Position numbers and translations under genes: made by a program. 61,810 bases of DNA, taken from the NCBI GenBank assembly GCA_964458325.1, contig CAYWIM010000013.1, positions 1-61,810 on the forward strand, read 5' to 3'. Each line of letters starts with the position of its first letter. Within the stretch, counting starts at the first letter, position 1. Positions 26,599-36,092 of the stretch are shown piece after piece. This stretch comes from JAGMXM01 sp964458325 (GTDB lineage Bacteria; Verrucomicrobiota; Verrucomicrobiia; Limisphaerales; UBA1319). The notes beneath the pieces were generated by a model, which ran no database searches, was not told where the DNA came from, and saw only the letters and a list, made by a program, of their open reading frames with translations.

Positions 26599-28597
26599 CG
26601 GTGCGCACCAGAAATTCGCCGTCTTCCGATAACACGGTCGCTGTCACGAACACCAACAGATAACGCGGGCGATCCACTTCCTCTCGCCGCCGGAAGGCGG
26701 CGCCCAGAATCGGAATGTTGCTCAGCACCGGCACCGACTCGACAAAGGTCTTCTGCTCCCGCTGAAGCACGCCCCCCATCACCACGGTCTGGCCCGATTG
26801 CACGACCACGCGGGTGGCCAGGCTCTGGCGCCGGGCCTCCGGCAACCGGATGTCGAACGTGCTGATCACTTTGCCCTGGTCGTTCACGTCGCTCACCGTC
26901 GCGAACGTCTTGAGCTGCACGTCCTGGCTAACCTCCGGATTCAGGGCCAGGTAGATGGTGCGCCCCCCGGCCCCGACGCTGGCCAGCACATCGAGCGAGA
27001 CCCCCGCCATGATCGACACCGGCTTGCCGGACGGCACCAGGCTCGACGTCGACCGATACTGCGTCGCCGTCTGGCTCACATCGTACTGCTCGTAATAATA
27101 CTGGACTTTGCCGTCGCTGATGGTGGCGGGCAGGTTGTTGACCACCGTCACTCGAGGCGCGCTGAGCGTCTCGCTCTCCCCGCTCTGCTCGAGCATGGTC
27201 AGCGTCGCGCTCAGAGTGTCCCGGCCCAGCACTCCATACCACACCTCCTCGATCCCCAATCCCGCCGGCGTCGGCGACATCCCGGTGTAATCGGTCGCCG
27301 TGCTCCGGCCCGACAGCCTCGAGCGGCCCGTCTCCCAGGCCACCCCCAGCTTCAAAAAGGTCGACTCCGCCACCGTGATGAACCGGGCCTCGATCAGCAC
27401 CTGCCGGATCGGCCGGTCAAACTCCGCGACGATCTTCTCCATCACCGCCAGCTGATCGGACGTGCCTTCGGCCACAATCACGTTGCGCTCGTAATCGACG
27501 TAGTATTCGCCCGTGAAGAAATTCCGAATCGCCTCCTCGATCGACGGCTGGGCCGGGGCGCCGTCCCGGACGAAATTCTCGTATTTTTGGACCTCGGTCA
27601 CCGTGGTCACGTTGTTGGCCCGGGTGGTGGTCCGGGTCGCGTCCGACACGCCGAACTGCGCCGGCATCACGAATCCCTTGCGGAGCCGGAAAAACCGCGT
27701 CTCCCGAAACACCTGATTGGTGTTCTTGGCGTCGGTGATCCAGATCAAATCGCCGCCCACCTGGAACTGCACTCCCAGATTCCGGCTCACATAGGAGAGG
27801 AACTCCCCCAGGCGGACCTTGTTCATGTTCACGCTCAGCTTCTGCTGAAAGGCGGGGATCGACCGGTCGGCGACGAAATTGACCCCCTCGACGCTGCCCA
27901 GGTTGAAGATGATGTTCTCGAGGGTCACGTTGTCGAGGTGGACCTCGACTTCCTTGTCCAACAGCTCGTTCATCCGTCCGCGCGGGCTGTTGAAATCCTC
28001 GAGCTGCCCTCGCGACTGGACGGTTCGGCCATAATTCTCGGGGATGTATGGCTCGGCCTTGAGCCGCTCGATCTCATCCCGCAGATCGCTGCGGGGCGGC
28101 AGGCTCTGGGACTTCTTGTCCGTGAAGAGGCTGGCCGCGTTGGGATTCAGCCGGGTGTCTCCCTCGGCCGTCACCTCGCGGATGCTCTCCTCCAATGCGC
28201 GCTGCCGCTGCCGGGCCGCCTCGGTGATCACCCAGTTGTAGAGGCGGACCACGGCGGTGTCCTTCGAATCCTGCGCGTACAGGGCCCGCACCCTGCTCTC
28301 GGCCTCCGCCCACCGGTTCTCCCGGGCCAACCCCAGGATCCGCCCGATCTCAGCCTGGTGGGCGTCGCTGACCGCCGGCCGCTTGATCGTGGGAACCACC
28401 GGCCGTGACAGGCCCCGGGACTCGGACCCGCCCGTCGAGGTGGTCCGCGACGCCGTCGACGCCGCCCGCTCCCCGGTTGCGGCGGCGCGCGGCTTGGCCG
28501 GAGTGCCCGAAGTGACTTCGGTCCGCTGACAAGCAGTCAACGCCAGCCATAACAGGGGCAACGCCAGCCAGCGCAAAACATGCGTTAGCTCGGCCAT
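26588..28597 (-). CDS. Secretin (GspD/PilQ type), first paralogue
   Basis: First gene of the pilus-like operon. The 669-residue product has a lipoprotein signal (LWLALTAC, Cys23), a helical N-terminal region (WAEAESRVRALYAQDSKD), the STN/N0-like block LENIIFNLGSVEGVNFVAD, and a secretin core with RQVLIEARFITVAESTFLK, SETLSAPRVTVVNNLPATI and SGQTVVMGGVLQREQ. Both paralogues end with FRRR-EVDRPRYLLVFVTATLLSE-type segments, so a recent tandem duplication followed by divergence of the N-terminal third is likely. The first gene is divergent from hypF with a 150-bp shared upstream region in which I see no strong promoter pair. Confidence 0.9.
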   Translation of the reverse strand: MAELTHVLRWLALPLLWLALTACQRTEVTSGTPAKPRAAATGERAASTASRTTSTGGSESRGLSRPVVPTIKRPAVSDAHQAEIGRILGLARENRWAEAESRVRALYAQDSKDTAVVRLYNWVITEAARQRQRALEESIREVTAEGDTRLNPNAASLFTDKKSQSLPPRSDLRDEIERLKAEPYIPENYGRTVQSRGQLEDFNSPRGRMNELLDKEVEVHLDNVTLENIIFNLGSVEGVNFVADRSIPAFQQKLSVNMNKVRLGEFLSYVSRNLGVQFQVGGDLIWITDAKNTNQVFRETRFFRLRKGFVMPAQFGVSDATRTTTRANNVTTVTEVQKYENFVRDGAPAQPSIEEAIRNFFTGEYYVDYERNVIVAEGTSDQLAVMEKIVAEFDRPIRQVLIEARFITVAESTFLKLGVAWETGRSRLSGRSTATDYTGMSPTPAGLGIEEVWYGVLGRDTLSATLTMLEQSGESETLSAPRVTVVNNLPATISDGKVQYYYEQYDVSQTATQYRSTSSLVPSGKPVSIMAGVSLDVLASVGAGGRTIYLALNPEVSQDVQLKTFATVSDVNDQGKVISTFDIRLPEARRQSLATRVVVQSGQTVVMGGVLQREQKTFVESVPVLSNIPILGAAFRRREEVDRPRYLLVFVTATVLSEDGEFLVRTDAE

Positions 28598-28747
28598 CGC
28601 AGGGGATTAGATCCATTTTACCACCCCTTGTTCAAGCCTAAAACAGGATTGACGCCCCCGGCGTTTTTCATTGTGATCCCTCGCCATGGAATGCCGTGGC
28701 CGGATCCAGCCCGGACCTCCCGATACAATCCAGTTGCTTATCTACGG

Positions 28748-31165
28748 ATGAATGGTCCCACCCGACCTGATCTTAGACGCCTTCGGGTGCAGCTTCAGGG
28801 CGCTGTGCAAGGAGTGGGTTTCCGGCCGTTCGTGCACCGCCTCGCCTGCGAGCTGGCCCTCGCCGGCTGGATTGTCAATTCCGCGCAGGGCGTCCAGATC
28901 GAAGTCGAAGGCCCCCCGTCGATCCTCGAGGCATTCCTCCTCCGGCTCGAATCCGATCGCCCCGCTCGAGCCCGGGTCCAGAGCCGCGAAATCCTCTGGC
29001 TGGACCCGGTCGGGCTGGGCGCATTCGAGATCCGGCCCAGCACGGGGGGCGATCTCTCCGCCTGGATCCTCCCCGATATCGCCACATGCGAGCATTGCCG
29101 AGACGAGATCTTCGATCCGGCCAACCGCCGATACCGATACCCCTTCACCAACTGCACCCTCTGCGGCCCGCGCTTCAGCATCATCCTGGGCCTTCCCTAC
29201 GACCGCCCCCGCACCACCATGCGCGGCTTCCCGATGTGCCCGGATTGCGCCGCCGAATATGCCGATCCGGCCAACCGGCGATTTCACGCCCAACCCATCG
29301 CATGCCCCCGCTGCGGCCCCCAGATCGAGATCCTCGATGCCCGAGGCCGCTCCGCGGCGCGCCAGCACGCCGCGCTCGAGTCCGCCGCCGAGGCGATCCG
29401 CTCCGGTCAGATCGTCGCCCTCCAGGGGCTCGGCGGGTTCCAGTTGCTCGTCGATGCCCGATCCGATTCCGCGGTCGTCCGCCTTCGCCAGCGCAAACAC
29501 CGCGCCGAAAAACCGTTCGCCGTCATGTTCCCCGACATCGATGCCGCCCGGCGCGACTGCGAAGTGAATCCGGCCGAATCCCGCCTCCTGGCCTCCCCCG
29601 AATCCCCCATCGTCCTCCTCCGGCGACGCGCGGCCGGGATCTCCCCCGCCTCCGGGCAGCCCGCCTCCGCGCCGGCGCAGGCGGCTTCTGCGCCCGGGAT
29701 CGCGCCGGCGGTGGCTCCGGGCAATCCCGAGCTAGGCGTCATGGTCCCCTACACACCCCTCCACCACCTGCTGCTGGCCGAGCTGGGGTTCCCGGTGGTC
29801 GCCACCAGCGGCAACCGGTCCGATGAGCCCATCTGCCTTGCCATGCAAGAGGCCCTGGACCGTCTCGACGGCATCGCCGACCTGTTCCTCGTCCATGATC
29901 GTCCGATCGCCCGGCCGGTCGATGACTCCGTGGTCCGGGTGTTGCTGGGCCGCGAGATGGTCCTCCGCCGGGCGCGCGGCTACGCGCCCCTGCCGATCAC
30001 CCTCCGTCAGGCGGCCCCGGCCGTCCTCGCTGTAGGCGCCCATCTCAAAAACACCATCGCCATCGCGCGCCGAAATCAGGTCTTCGTCAGCCAGCACCTC
30101 GGGGACCTCGACACCCCGCCGGCCGCCCGGGCCTTCGCCCGCGAAATCGACAATCTCCAGCGGCTCTACGAGTGGAAGCCCAGTCTCGTTGCCTGCGATG
30201 CCCACCCCGATTACCGATCCTCGATCCACGCGCGCCAGATGGGCCTGCCCATCCTCGAGGTCCAGCACCACTACGCTCATATCCTCGCCTGCATGGCCGA
30301 GAACGACCTCGATCCGCCCGTGCTCGGCGTCGCCTGGGATGGGACCGGTCTCGGACCCGATGGGGTCATCTGGGGCGGGGAGTTCCTCCACATCGACCGG
30401 CATTCTTTCCAGCGGCTCGCCACTTTCCGCCCATTCCGCCTGCCCGGTGGCGACCGCGCCATCCAGGAGCCGCGCCGCACCGCCCTCGGCTTGCTCTTCG
30501 CCATGATCGGAACCGGCGCCGCCGCCCTGCGCGACCTGGCCACCCTCCAGGCATTCACCGACCGCGAGCTTCCCATTCTCATGGCCATGCTCGAACGCCC
30601 GTTCAACGCCCCGCTCACGACCAGTGCCGGACGCCTCTTCGACGCCGTCGCATCCCTCATCGGCCTGAGGCACACCATCCGCCACGAGGGCCAGGCCGCC
30701 ATGGAGCTCGAGTTCGCCCTCGCCGATGCCCCGCGCCCCGATGCCGAGCCGGCCTATCCCATCCGGATCCTGCCTCGCCAAACCCAGGCCGGCTCGCCCA
30801 GCTCGGATCAGAGCAGCTTAGCCTCAGAGTTAGATCCTCGCACATCAACGATGGTGATTGACTGGGAGCCCATGGTTTGGGCTATTCTGGACGATGTGCG
30901 TTGCGGGATTCCGCGGGCACGAATTGCTGCTCGGTTCCACCACGCGCTCCGCGAGGCCATCGTGGCCGTCGCGCATCAGGTGGGGCGAGACCGGGTCGTG
31001 CTCAGCGGCGGCTGTTTCCAGAACCGTTACCTGACCGAATGTGTGGTCCGGCGGTTGACCCGGGAAGGGTTCCGACCCTATTGGCACCAGCGGATTCCAC
31101 CCAACGACGGCGGGATTGCGCTGGGCCAGGTTCTGGCCGCCGCCCGCGAGGCCGGCCGGCCTTGA
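28748..31165 (+). CDS. hypF: [NiFe]-hydrogenase maturation carbamoyltransferase HypF
   Basis: Makes the thiocarbamate on HypE that becomes the cyanide ligand of [NiFe]-hydrogenase. The 805-residue product (ATG 28748) has the N-terminal acylphosphatase domain (GAVQGVGFRPFVHRLA) and two zinc fingers CxxC-x18-CxxC (CEHC...CTLCG and CPDC...CPRCG). A YrdC-like domain follows (VALQGLGGFQLLVDA and VVATSGNRSDEPI). The Kae1-like carbamoyltransferase domain has VQHHYAHILACMAEN, GVAWDGTGLGPDG and LSGGCFQNRYLT. I rejected the longer frame from 28628 because the acylphosphatase domain starts near the chosen Met. It is followed 10 bp later by hypC. Confidence 0.96.
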   Translation: MNGPTRPDLRRLRVQLQGAVQGVGFRPFVHRLACELALAGWIVNSAQGVQIEVEGPPSILEAFLLRLESDRPARARVQSREILWLDPVGLGAFEIRPSTGGDLSAWILPDIATCEHCRDEIFDPANRRYRYPFTNCTLCGPRFSIILGLPYDRPRTTMRGFPMCPDCAAEYADPANRRFHAQPIACPRCGPQIEILDARGRSAARQHAALESAAEAIRSGQIVALQGLGGFQLLVDARSDSAVVRLRQRKHRAEKPFAVMFPDIDAARRDCEVNPAESRLLASPESPIVLLRRRAAGISPASGQPASAPAQAASAPGIAPAVAPGNPELGVMVPYTPLHHLLLAELGFPVVATSGNRSDEPICLAMQEALDRLDGIADLFLVHDRPIARPVDDSVVRVLLGREMVLRRARGYAPLPITLRQAAPAVLAVGAHLKNTIAIARRNQVFVSQHLGDLDTPPAARAFAREIDNLQRLYEWKPSLVACDAHPDYRSSIHARQMGLPILEVQHHYAHILACMAENDLDPPVLGVAWDGTGLGPDGVIWGGEFLHIDRHSFQRLATFRPFRLPGGDRAIQEPRRTALGLLFAMIGTGAAALRDLATLQAFTDRELPILMAMLERPFNAPLTTSAGRLFDAVASLIGLRHTIRHEGQAAMELEFALADAPRPDAEPAYPIRILPRQTQAGSPSSDQSSLASELDPRTSTMVIDWEPMVWAILDDVRCGIPRARIAARFHHALREAIVAVAHQVGRDRVVLSGGCFQNRYLTECVVRRLTREGFRPYWHQRIPPNDGGIALGQVLAAAREAGRP

Positions 31166-31175
31166 TCGGCCACGT

Positions 31176-31427
31176 ATGTGTTTGGCCATACCAGGCAAGA
31201 TTTTAGCGATCGCCGATGACGATCCGTTGAATCGGATCGGCAAGGTCAGCTTTGGCGGCATCGCCAAAGAGGTCAACCTGTCGCTCGTCCCGGAGGCGAA
31301 TGTCGGCGATTACGTCATCGTCCACGTCGGATTTGCCCTCAGCAAGATGGACGAGGCGGAGGCCCGGCAAGTGTTTGCGTATCTCGAACAAATGGAAGAA
31401 CTAACCGAACAGTCCCATGGCAACTAA
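31176..31427 (+). CDS. hypC: Hydrogenase maturation chaperone HypC/HupF
   Basis: Binds the hydrogenase large-subunit precursor and HypD while the Fe(CN)2CO group is built. The 83-residue product starts MCLAIPGKIL with the essential Cys2, and continues VSFGGIAKEVNLSLVP and VGDYVIVHVGFALSKMDEAEA, the standard HypC pattern. Its stop codon overlaps the nifJ start by 11 bp, which couples the two genes in translation. No hypA, B, D or E, nor any hydrogenase structural gene, lies in the window; these must be elsewhere if the protein is functional. Confidence 0.96.
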   Translation: MCLAIPGKILAIADDDPLNRIGKVSFGGIAKEVNLSLVPEANVGDYVIVHVGFALSKMDEAEARQVFAYLEQMEELTEQSHGN

Positions 31428-34400
31428 GCAATTTACCCTCATCGACGGCAACGAGGCGGTCGCCTACGTCGCTTACCGCTGCAACGAAGTAATGGGCATC
31501 TACCCGATCACCCCTTCCTCGAACATGGGTGAATGGTGCGACCAGTGGGCTTCCGAAGGCGTCAAGAATCTCTGGGGCACCATCCCCCAGGTCGTCGAAA
31601 TGCAGAGCGAAGCCGGCGCCGCCGGCGCCGTCCACGGGGCCCTCCAAACCGGCGCCCTCACCTGCACCTTCACCGCATCCCAGGGGCTCCTCCTCAAGAT
31701 CCCCAACATGTTCAAAATCGCCGGCGAGCTCACCTCCGCGGTGTTCCATATCTCCGCCCGCGCTCTCGCCACCCACGCCCTCTCGATCTTTGGCGACCAT
31801 AGCGATGTCATGTGCGCCCGCACCACCGGGTTCGCGCTCCTGAGCTCCGCCTCGGTCCAGGAGGCCATGGACTTCGCCCTCATTGCCCAGGCGGCCACCC
31901 TCGAATCCCGCGTCCCGTTCCTTCATTTCTTCGACGGCTTCCGCACCTCGCACGAGGTCTCGAAGATCGAGCTCGTCACGGAGGAGATGATGCGCGCCAT
32001 GATCGACGAGAACCTCGTCATCGCCCATCGCCAGCGCGCGATGAACCCCGACCGCCCCGTCCTGCGCGGCACCGCGCAGAACCCCGATGTCTTCTTCCAG
32101 GCCCGCGAAGCCTGCAACCCGTTCTACGATCGCTGCGCCGGCATCACCCAGAAGACCATGGATCGCTTCGCCCAGATCTCCGGGCGCGCCTACCAGCTGT
32201 ATCAATACGTCGGACATCCCGAGGCCGACCGCGTGGTCGTCCTCATGGGCTCCGGCGGTGAGACCGCCCACGAGACCGTCGAATACCTCAACCAGCACGG
32301 CTACCGCGTCGGCGTCCTCAAGGTCCGGCTCTATCGCCCCTTCGATGCCCGCCGGTTCTGCGAGGCGCTGCCCGCCTCCGTCAAGGCCGTCGCCGTCCTG
32401 GACCGGACCAAGGAGCCCGGCAGCATGGGCGAGCCGCTCTACCTCGACACCATCGCCGCCTTCCAGGAAGGCCTCGCCAATCAATGGGGCAGGCTCCGCG
32501 CCATGCCCACGGTGGTCGGCGGCCGCTACGGGCTCTCCTCGAAGGAGTTCACCCCCGCCATGGTCAAGGCCGTCCTCGATAACCTGGCGGATGCCCGCCC
32601 CAAGAACCACTTCACCGTCGGCATCGAGGACGATGTCTCCCGGACCAGCCTGCCCTACGATGCCGATTTTTCGACCGAATCCGACCAGGTCGTGCGCGCC
32701 ATGTTTTACGGCCTGGGCTCCGATGGCACCGTCGGCGCCAACAAAAACTCGATCAAAATCATCGGCGAATACACGGACAATTACGCCCAGGGCTACTTCG
32801 TCTATGACTCGAAGAAAGCCGGTGCCATCACGATCTCGCACCTCCGGTTCGGCCCGCAGCCGATCCGCTCGATCTACCTGGTCGACAAGGCCAACTTCGT
32901 CGCCTGCCACCAGCCGGTGTTCCTCGAGCGCTACGACATGCTGAAACCCCTGATCCCTGGCGGCACGTTCCTCCTCAACACGCCTCATTCCAAAGATCAG
33001 ATCTGGGATCAGCTCCCTCGCCCCGTCCAGGAAGGGCTCATCCGGAAGAAAGCCAAGCTCTTCGTCATCGACGCCACCAGCGTCGCCCACGCGGCCGGCA
33101 TGGGCAACCGGATCAACACGGTCATGCAGGCCTGCTTCTTCGCCCTGGCCGGCGTCCTGCCCCGCGACCAGGCCATCGACGCGATCAAGAAATCCATCAA
33201 GAAAACGTACGGGCGCAAAGGCGAGGACGTCGTCGCCCGCAACATCGCCGCCGTCGATCAGACGCTCGCCAACCTCTTCGAAGTGCCCGTGCCCGCGCAG
33301 GCCTCGAGCACGGTCGACCTGCCCCCGCCGTTCACGGCCGATGCACCGACCGAAATCGCCCGCACGCTCGGCCTCATCTACAGCAATCGCGGCGAGGAGC
33401 TCCCCGTCAGCGCCTTCAGCCCCGACGGCACATTCCCCACCGCCACCACCCGCTACGAGAAACGCAATCTCGCCCTCGAGATCCCCGTGTGGGACGAAAA
33501 GACCTGCATCCAGTGCGCCAAGTGTGTCGTCGTTTGCCCGCACGCGAGCATCCGGATGAAGGTCTACGATCCCCAGTGCCTGGCGGGTGCGCCGGCCACG
33601 TTCAAGTCTGCCGATACTCGGTCCCCCGAGTGGAAAGGCATGAAGTTCACACTCCAGGTCGCCGCCGAGGATTGCACAGGATGCTACCTCTGCATCGAGG
33701 TTTGCCCCGCCCGGAACAAGACCGAGGCCAAGCTCAAGGCCATCAATATGCGGCCTCAAGCCCCCCTCCGCCTCTCGGAACGCGAGAACTGGAACTTCTT
33801 CCTCGGCATCCCCGACATGGACCGCCGCAAGATCAAGGTCACCCAGCTCCGCCAGCAGCAGGTCATGCGCCCCCTCTTCGAGTTCTCCGGCGCCTGCGCC
33901 GGCTGCGGCGAGACCGCCTACCTCAAGCTCCTGACCCAGCTCTTCGGCGACCGCGCCGTGATCGGCAACGCCACCGGCTGCTCCTCGATCTATGGCGGCA
34001 ACCTCCCCACCACGCCCTACGCCGTCGATCACCTCGGACGCGGCCCCACGTGGAATAACTCGCTCTTCGAAGACACCGCCGAGTTCGGTCTCGGCTTCCG
34101 CGCGTCCCTCGACAAGCAGCGCGAGTTCGCCTGCGAGCTCCTGCGCCAGCTCGCGCCCACGCTCGGCGACGACTTCGTTCAGGCCCTCGTCAGCGCCCGC
34201 CAGGCCGACGAGGCCGGCATCCACGAGCAGCGCGAGCGCGTGGCCGCCCTCAAGCAGAAGCTCGCCGGCAATTCCTCGAGCGCCGCCCGCATGCTCCTGG
34301 GCGTTGCCGACACCCTCGTCCGCCGCAGCGTCTGGATTATCGGCGGCGACGGCTGGGCCTACGATATCGGCTACGGCGGGCTCGATCACGTCCTGGCCAG

Positions 34401-35019
34401 CGGGCGCGATGTCAATATCCTCGTCCTCGATACCGAGGTCTACTCGAACACCGGCGGCCAGATGTCCAAATCCACCCCGCGCGGCGCCATTGCCAAGTTC
34501 GCCGCCGGCGGCAAGCCGCTCGCCAAGAAAGATCTCGGCCTCATTGCCATGAGCTACGGCGGCGTCTACGTCGCCAGCATCGCCATGGCCGCCAAGGACG
34601 AGCACTCGCTCCGCGCCTTCATCGAAGCCGAATCCTATCCCGGCCCCTCGATCATCATCGCTTACAGCCACTGCATCGCCCACGGGATCGATGTCGATCG
34701 CGGCGCCGGCTTCAAGCAGCAGAAGCTGGCCGTCGACTCCGGCCAGTGGCTCCTCTATCGCTACGATCCTCGGCGCACCGACCAGGGACAGAATCCGCTC
34801 CAGCTCGATTCGCCCGCCGCCAAGGTCAAGCTCCAGGATTACCTGCTCTCCGAAAACCGGTTCAAGATGCTCACCAAGTCCAAACCCGAGGAGGCCAAGC
34901 GCCTCTTCGCTCGCGCCCAGCAGGACGTCGAGGCCCGCTGGCAGCTCTATTCCTACTTGTCTGCCCGCAAGCTCTCCGGCGACGCCGCCCCAGCCCCCGG
35001 CACGGCCGCCTCCGCCTGA
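31417..35019 (+). CDS. nifJ: Pyruvate:ferredoxin (flavodoxin) oxidoreductase
   Basis: Oxidatively decarboxylates pyruvate to acetyl-CoA and CO2 with ferredoxin or flavodoxin as electron acceptor, a mark of anaerobic metabolism. The 1200-residue single-chain enzyme has the usual domain order. Domain I begins DGNEAVAYVAYRCNEV with IYPITPSSNMGE and QSEAGAAGAVHGA. The middle carries a two-cluster ferredoxin domain with CIQCAKCVVVCP and CTGCYLCIEVCP. The TPP-binding domain has GACAGCGETAYLKLLTQLFGDR, NATGCSSIYGGN and GGDGWAYDIGYGG. It starts MATKQFTLIDGNEA at ATG 31417, overlapping hypC. The PFOR-adjacent flavoprotein gene follows after 60 bp. Confidence 0.97.
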   Translation: MATKQFTLIDGNEAVAYVAYRCNEVMGIYPITPSSNMGEWCDQWASEGVKNLWGTIPQVVEMQSEAGAAGAVHGALQTGALTCTFTASQGLLLKIPNMFKIAGELTSAVFHISARALATHALSIFGDHSDVMCARTTGFALLSSASVQEAMDFALIAQAATLESRVPFLHFFDGFRTSHEVSKIELVTEEMMRAMIDENLVIAHRQRAMNPDRPVLRGTAQNPDVFFQAREACNPFYDRCAGITQKTMDRFAQISGRAYQLYQYVGHPEADRVVVLMGSGGETAHETVEYLNQHGYRVGVLKVRLYRPFDARRFCEALPASVKAVAVLDRTKEPGSMGEPLYLDTIAAFQEGLANQWGRLRAMPTVVGGRYGLSSKEFTPAMVKAVLDNLADARPKNHFTVGIEDDVSRTSLPYDADFSTESDQVVRAMFYGLGSDGTVGANKNSIKIIGEYTDNYAQGYFVYDSKKAGAITISHLRFGPQPIRSIYLVDKANFVACHQPVFLERYDMLKPLIPGGTFLLNTPHSKDQIWDQLPRPVQEGLIRKKAKLFVIDATSVAHAAGMGNRINTVMQACFFALAGVLPRDQAIDAIKKSIKKTYGRKGEDVVARNIAAVDQTLANLFEVPVPAQASSTVDLPPPFTADAPTEIARTLGLIYSNRGEELPVSAFSPDGTFPTATTRYEKRNLALEIPVWDEKTCIQCAKCVVVCPHASIRMKVYDPQCLAGAPATFKSADTRSPEWKGMKFTLQVAAEDCTGCYLCIEVCPARNKTEAKLKAINMRPQAPLRLSERENWNFFLGIPDMDRRKIKVTQLRQQQVMRPLFEFSGACAGCGETAYLKLLTQLFGDRAVIGNATGCSSIYGGNLPTTPYAVDHLGRGPTWNNSLFEDTAEFGLGFRASLDKQREFACELLRQLAPTLGDDFVQALVSARQADEAGIHEQRERVAALKQKLAGNSSSAARMLLGVADTLVRRSVWIIGGDGWAYDIGYGGLDHVLASGRDVNILVLDTEVYSNTGGQMSKSTPRGAIAKFAAGGKPLAKKDLGLIAMSYGGVYVASIAMAAKDEHSLRAFIEAESYPGPSIIIAYSHCIAHGIDVDRGAGFKQQKLAVDSGQWLLYRYDPRRTDQGQNPLQLDSPAAKVKLQDYLLSENRFKMLTKSKPEEAKRLFARAQQDVEARWQLYSYLSARKLSGDAAPAPGTAASA

Positions 35020-35079
35020 TCGTCTATTGTCATGCCTGAAAACTGATACGTTCCCAATCACCGAACGAAAACAAATCCC

Positions 35080-36075
35080 ATGGACTTCACGACCACTTAT
35101 CTGGGACTCAAACTGCGGTCGCCGCTCGTCCCATCCGCCTCGCCGCTCTGCGAGGAGATCGATAACCTCCGCCGCATGGAAGATGCCGGCGCCGGCGCTG
35201 TCGTTCTCCACTCGGTCTTCGAGGAACAGCTCACGCTCGAACAGCATGAACTCGATTTTCACCTGTCGCACGGCGCGGACAGCTTCGCCGAAGCCCTGAG
35301 CTATTTCCCCGAGCCCTCCGCCTTCAAGCTCGGCCCCGAGGAGTATCTCGAGCACATCGCCAAGGCCAAGAAATCCCTCCAGATCCCCGTCATCGCCAGC
35401 CTCAACGGCGCCTCGACCGGCGGCTGGATCGATTACGCCCGGAAGATCCAGGAAGCGGGCGCCGACGCCCTCGAGCTCAATATCTATTACATCCCCACCG
35501 ATCCCAACCTGGCGGGCGACAAGGTCGAGCAGACGTATTTCGATATCCTGCAGGCCGTCAAGTCCGCCGTCACGCTGCCTGTTGCCGTCAAGCTCAACCC
35601 GTTCTTCAGCAACCTGGCCTATGTGGCTCATCGCCTCGATAAGCTCGGCGCCAACGGGCTGGTCCTGTTCAACCGCTTCTACCAGCCCGATATTGACCTC
35701 GAATCCCTCGAAGTCCTCCCCAACGTGCTCCTGAGCACCCCCCAGGCGCGCCGCCTCCCCCTCCGCTGGATCGCCATCCTCCATGGACGCATCCAGGCCG
35801 ACCTCGCCGCCACCAGCGGCATCCATACCGGTCCGGACGCCCTCAAGATGATCATGGCCGGCGCATCCGTCACCATGCTCTGCTCCGCGCTCCTCAAACA
35901 TGGCATCCCCCAGCTCCAGGTCATCGAGCGCGATATGCGCACTTGGATGGAATCTCACGAATACGAGTCCATCACCCAGATGCACGGCAGCCTCAGCCAG
36001 CGCAAATGCCCCGACCCGAGCGCCTTCGAACGCGCCAACTACATGAAGGCGATCAAGAGCTACAAGCCGGCATAG
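35080..36075 (+). CDS. Dihydroorotate dehydrogenase-like flavoprotein
   Basis: A TIM-barrel FMN protein related to dihydroorotate and dihydropyrimidine dehydrogenases. The 331-residue product begins MDFTTTYLGLKLRSPLVPSA, and has IPVIASLNGASTGGWIDYAR, DALELNIYYIPTD, LPVAVKLNPFFSN, and the phosphate-binding ATSGIHTGPDALKMIMAGA. The motif set matches the PyrD-like group that often sits next to nifJ, whose substrate is uncertain. A true pyrD role is possible, but the long C-terminal part (KHGIPQLQVIERDMRTWME) and the operon position argue for the PFOR-linked subgroup. It is the last gene before a strong terminator. Confidence 0.8.
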   Translation: MDFTTTYLGLKLRSPLVPSASPLCEEIDNLRRMEDAGAGAVVLHSVFEEQLTLEQHELDFHLSHGADSFAEALSYFPEPSAFKLGPEEYLEHIAKAKKSLQIPVIASLNGASTGGWIDYARKIQEAGADALELNIYYIPTDPNLAGDKVEQTYFDILQAVKSAVTLPVAVKLNPFFSNLAYVAHRLDKLGANGLVLFNRFYQPDIDLESLEVLPNVLLSTPQARRLPLRWIAILHGRIQADLAATSGIHTGPDALKMIMAGASVTMLCSALLKHGIPQLQVIERDMRTWMESHEYESITQMHGSLSQRKCPDPSAFERANYMKAIKSYKPA

Positions 36076-36092
36076 ATCCCGCTCTGAAAACG

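Noticed and set aside
30034..30110. Frameshift in hypF
   Set aside because: Alternative frames looked long here, but the chosen frame carries all HypF motifs without interruption.
31339..35985. A 1548-residue open frame on the minus strand
   Set aside because: It is antisense to nifJ and the adjacent flavoprotein gene, both of which have full sets of family motifs; it results from GC-rich codon use.
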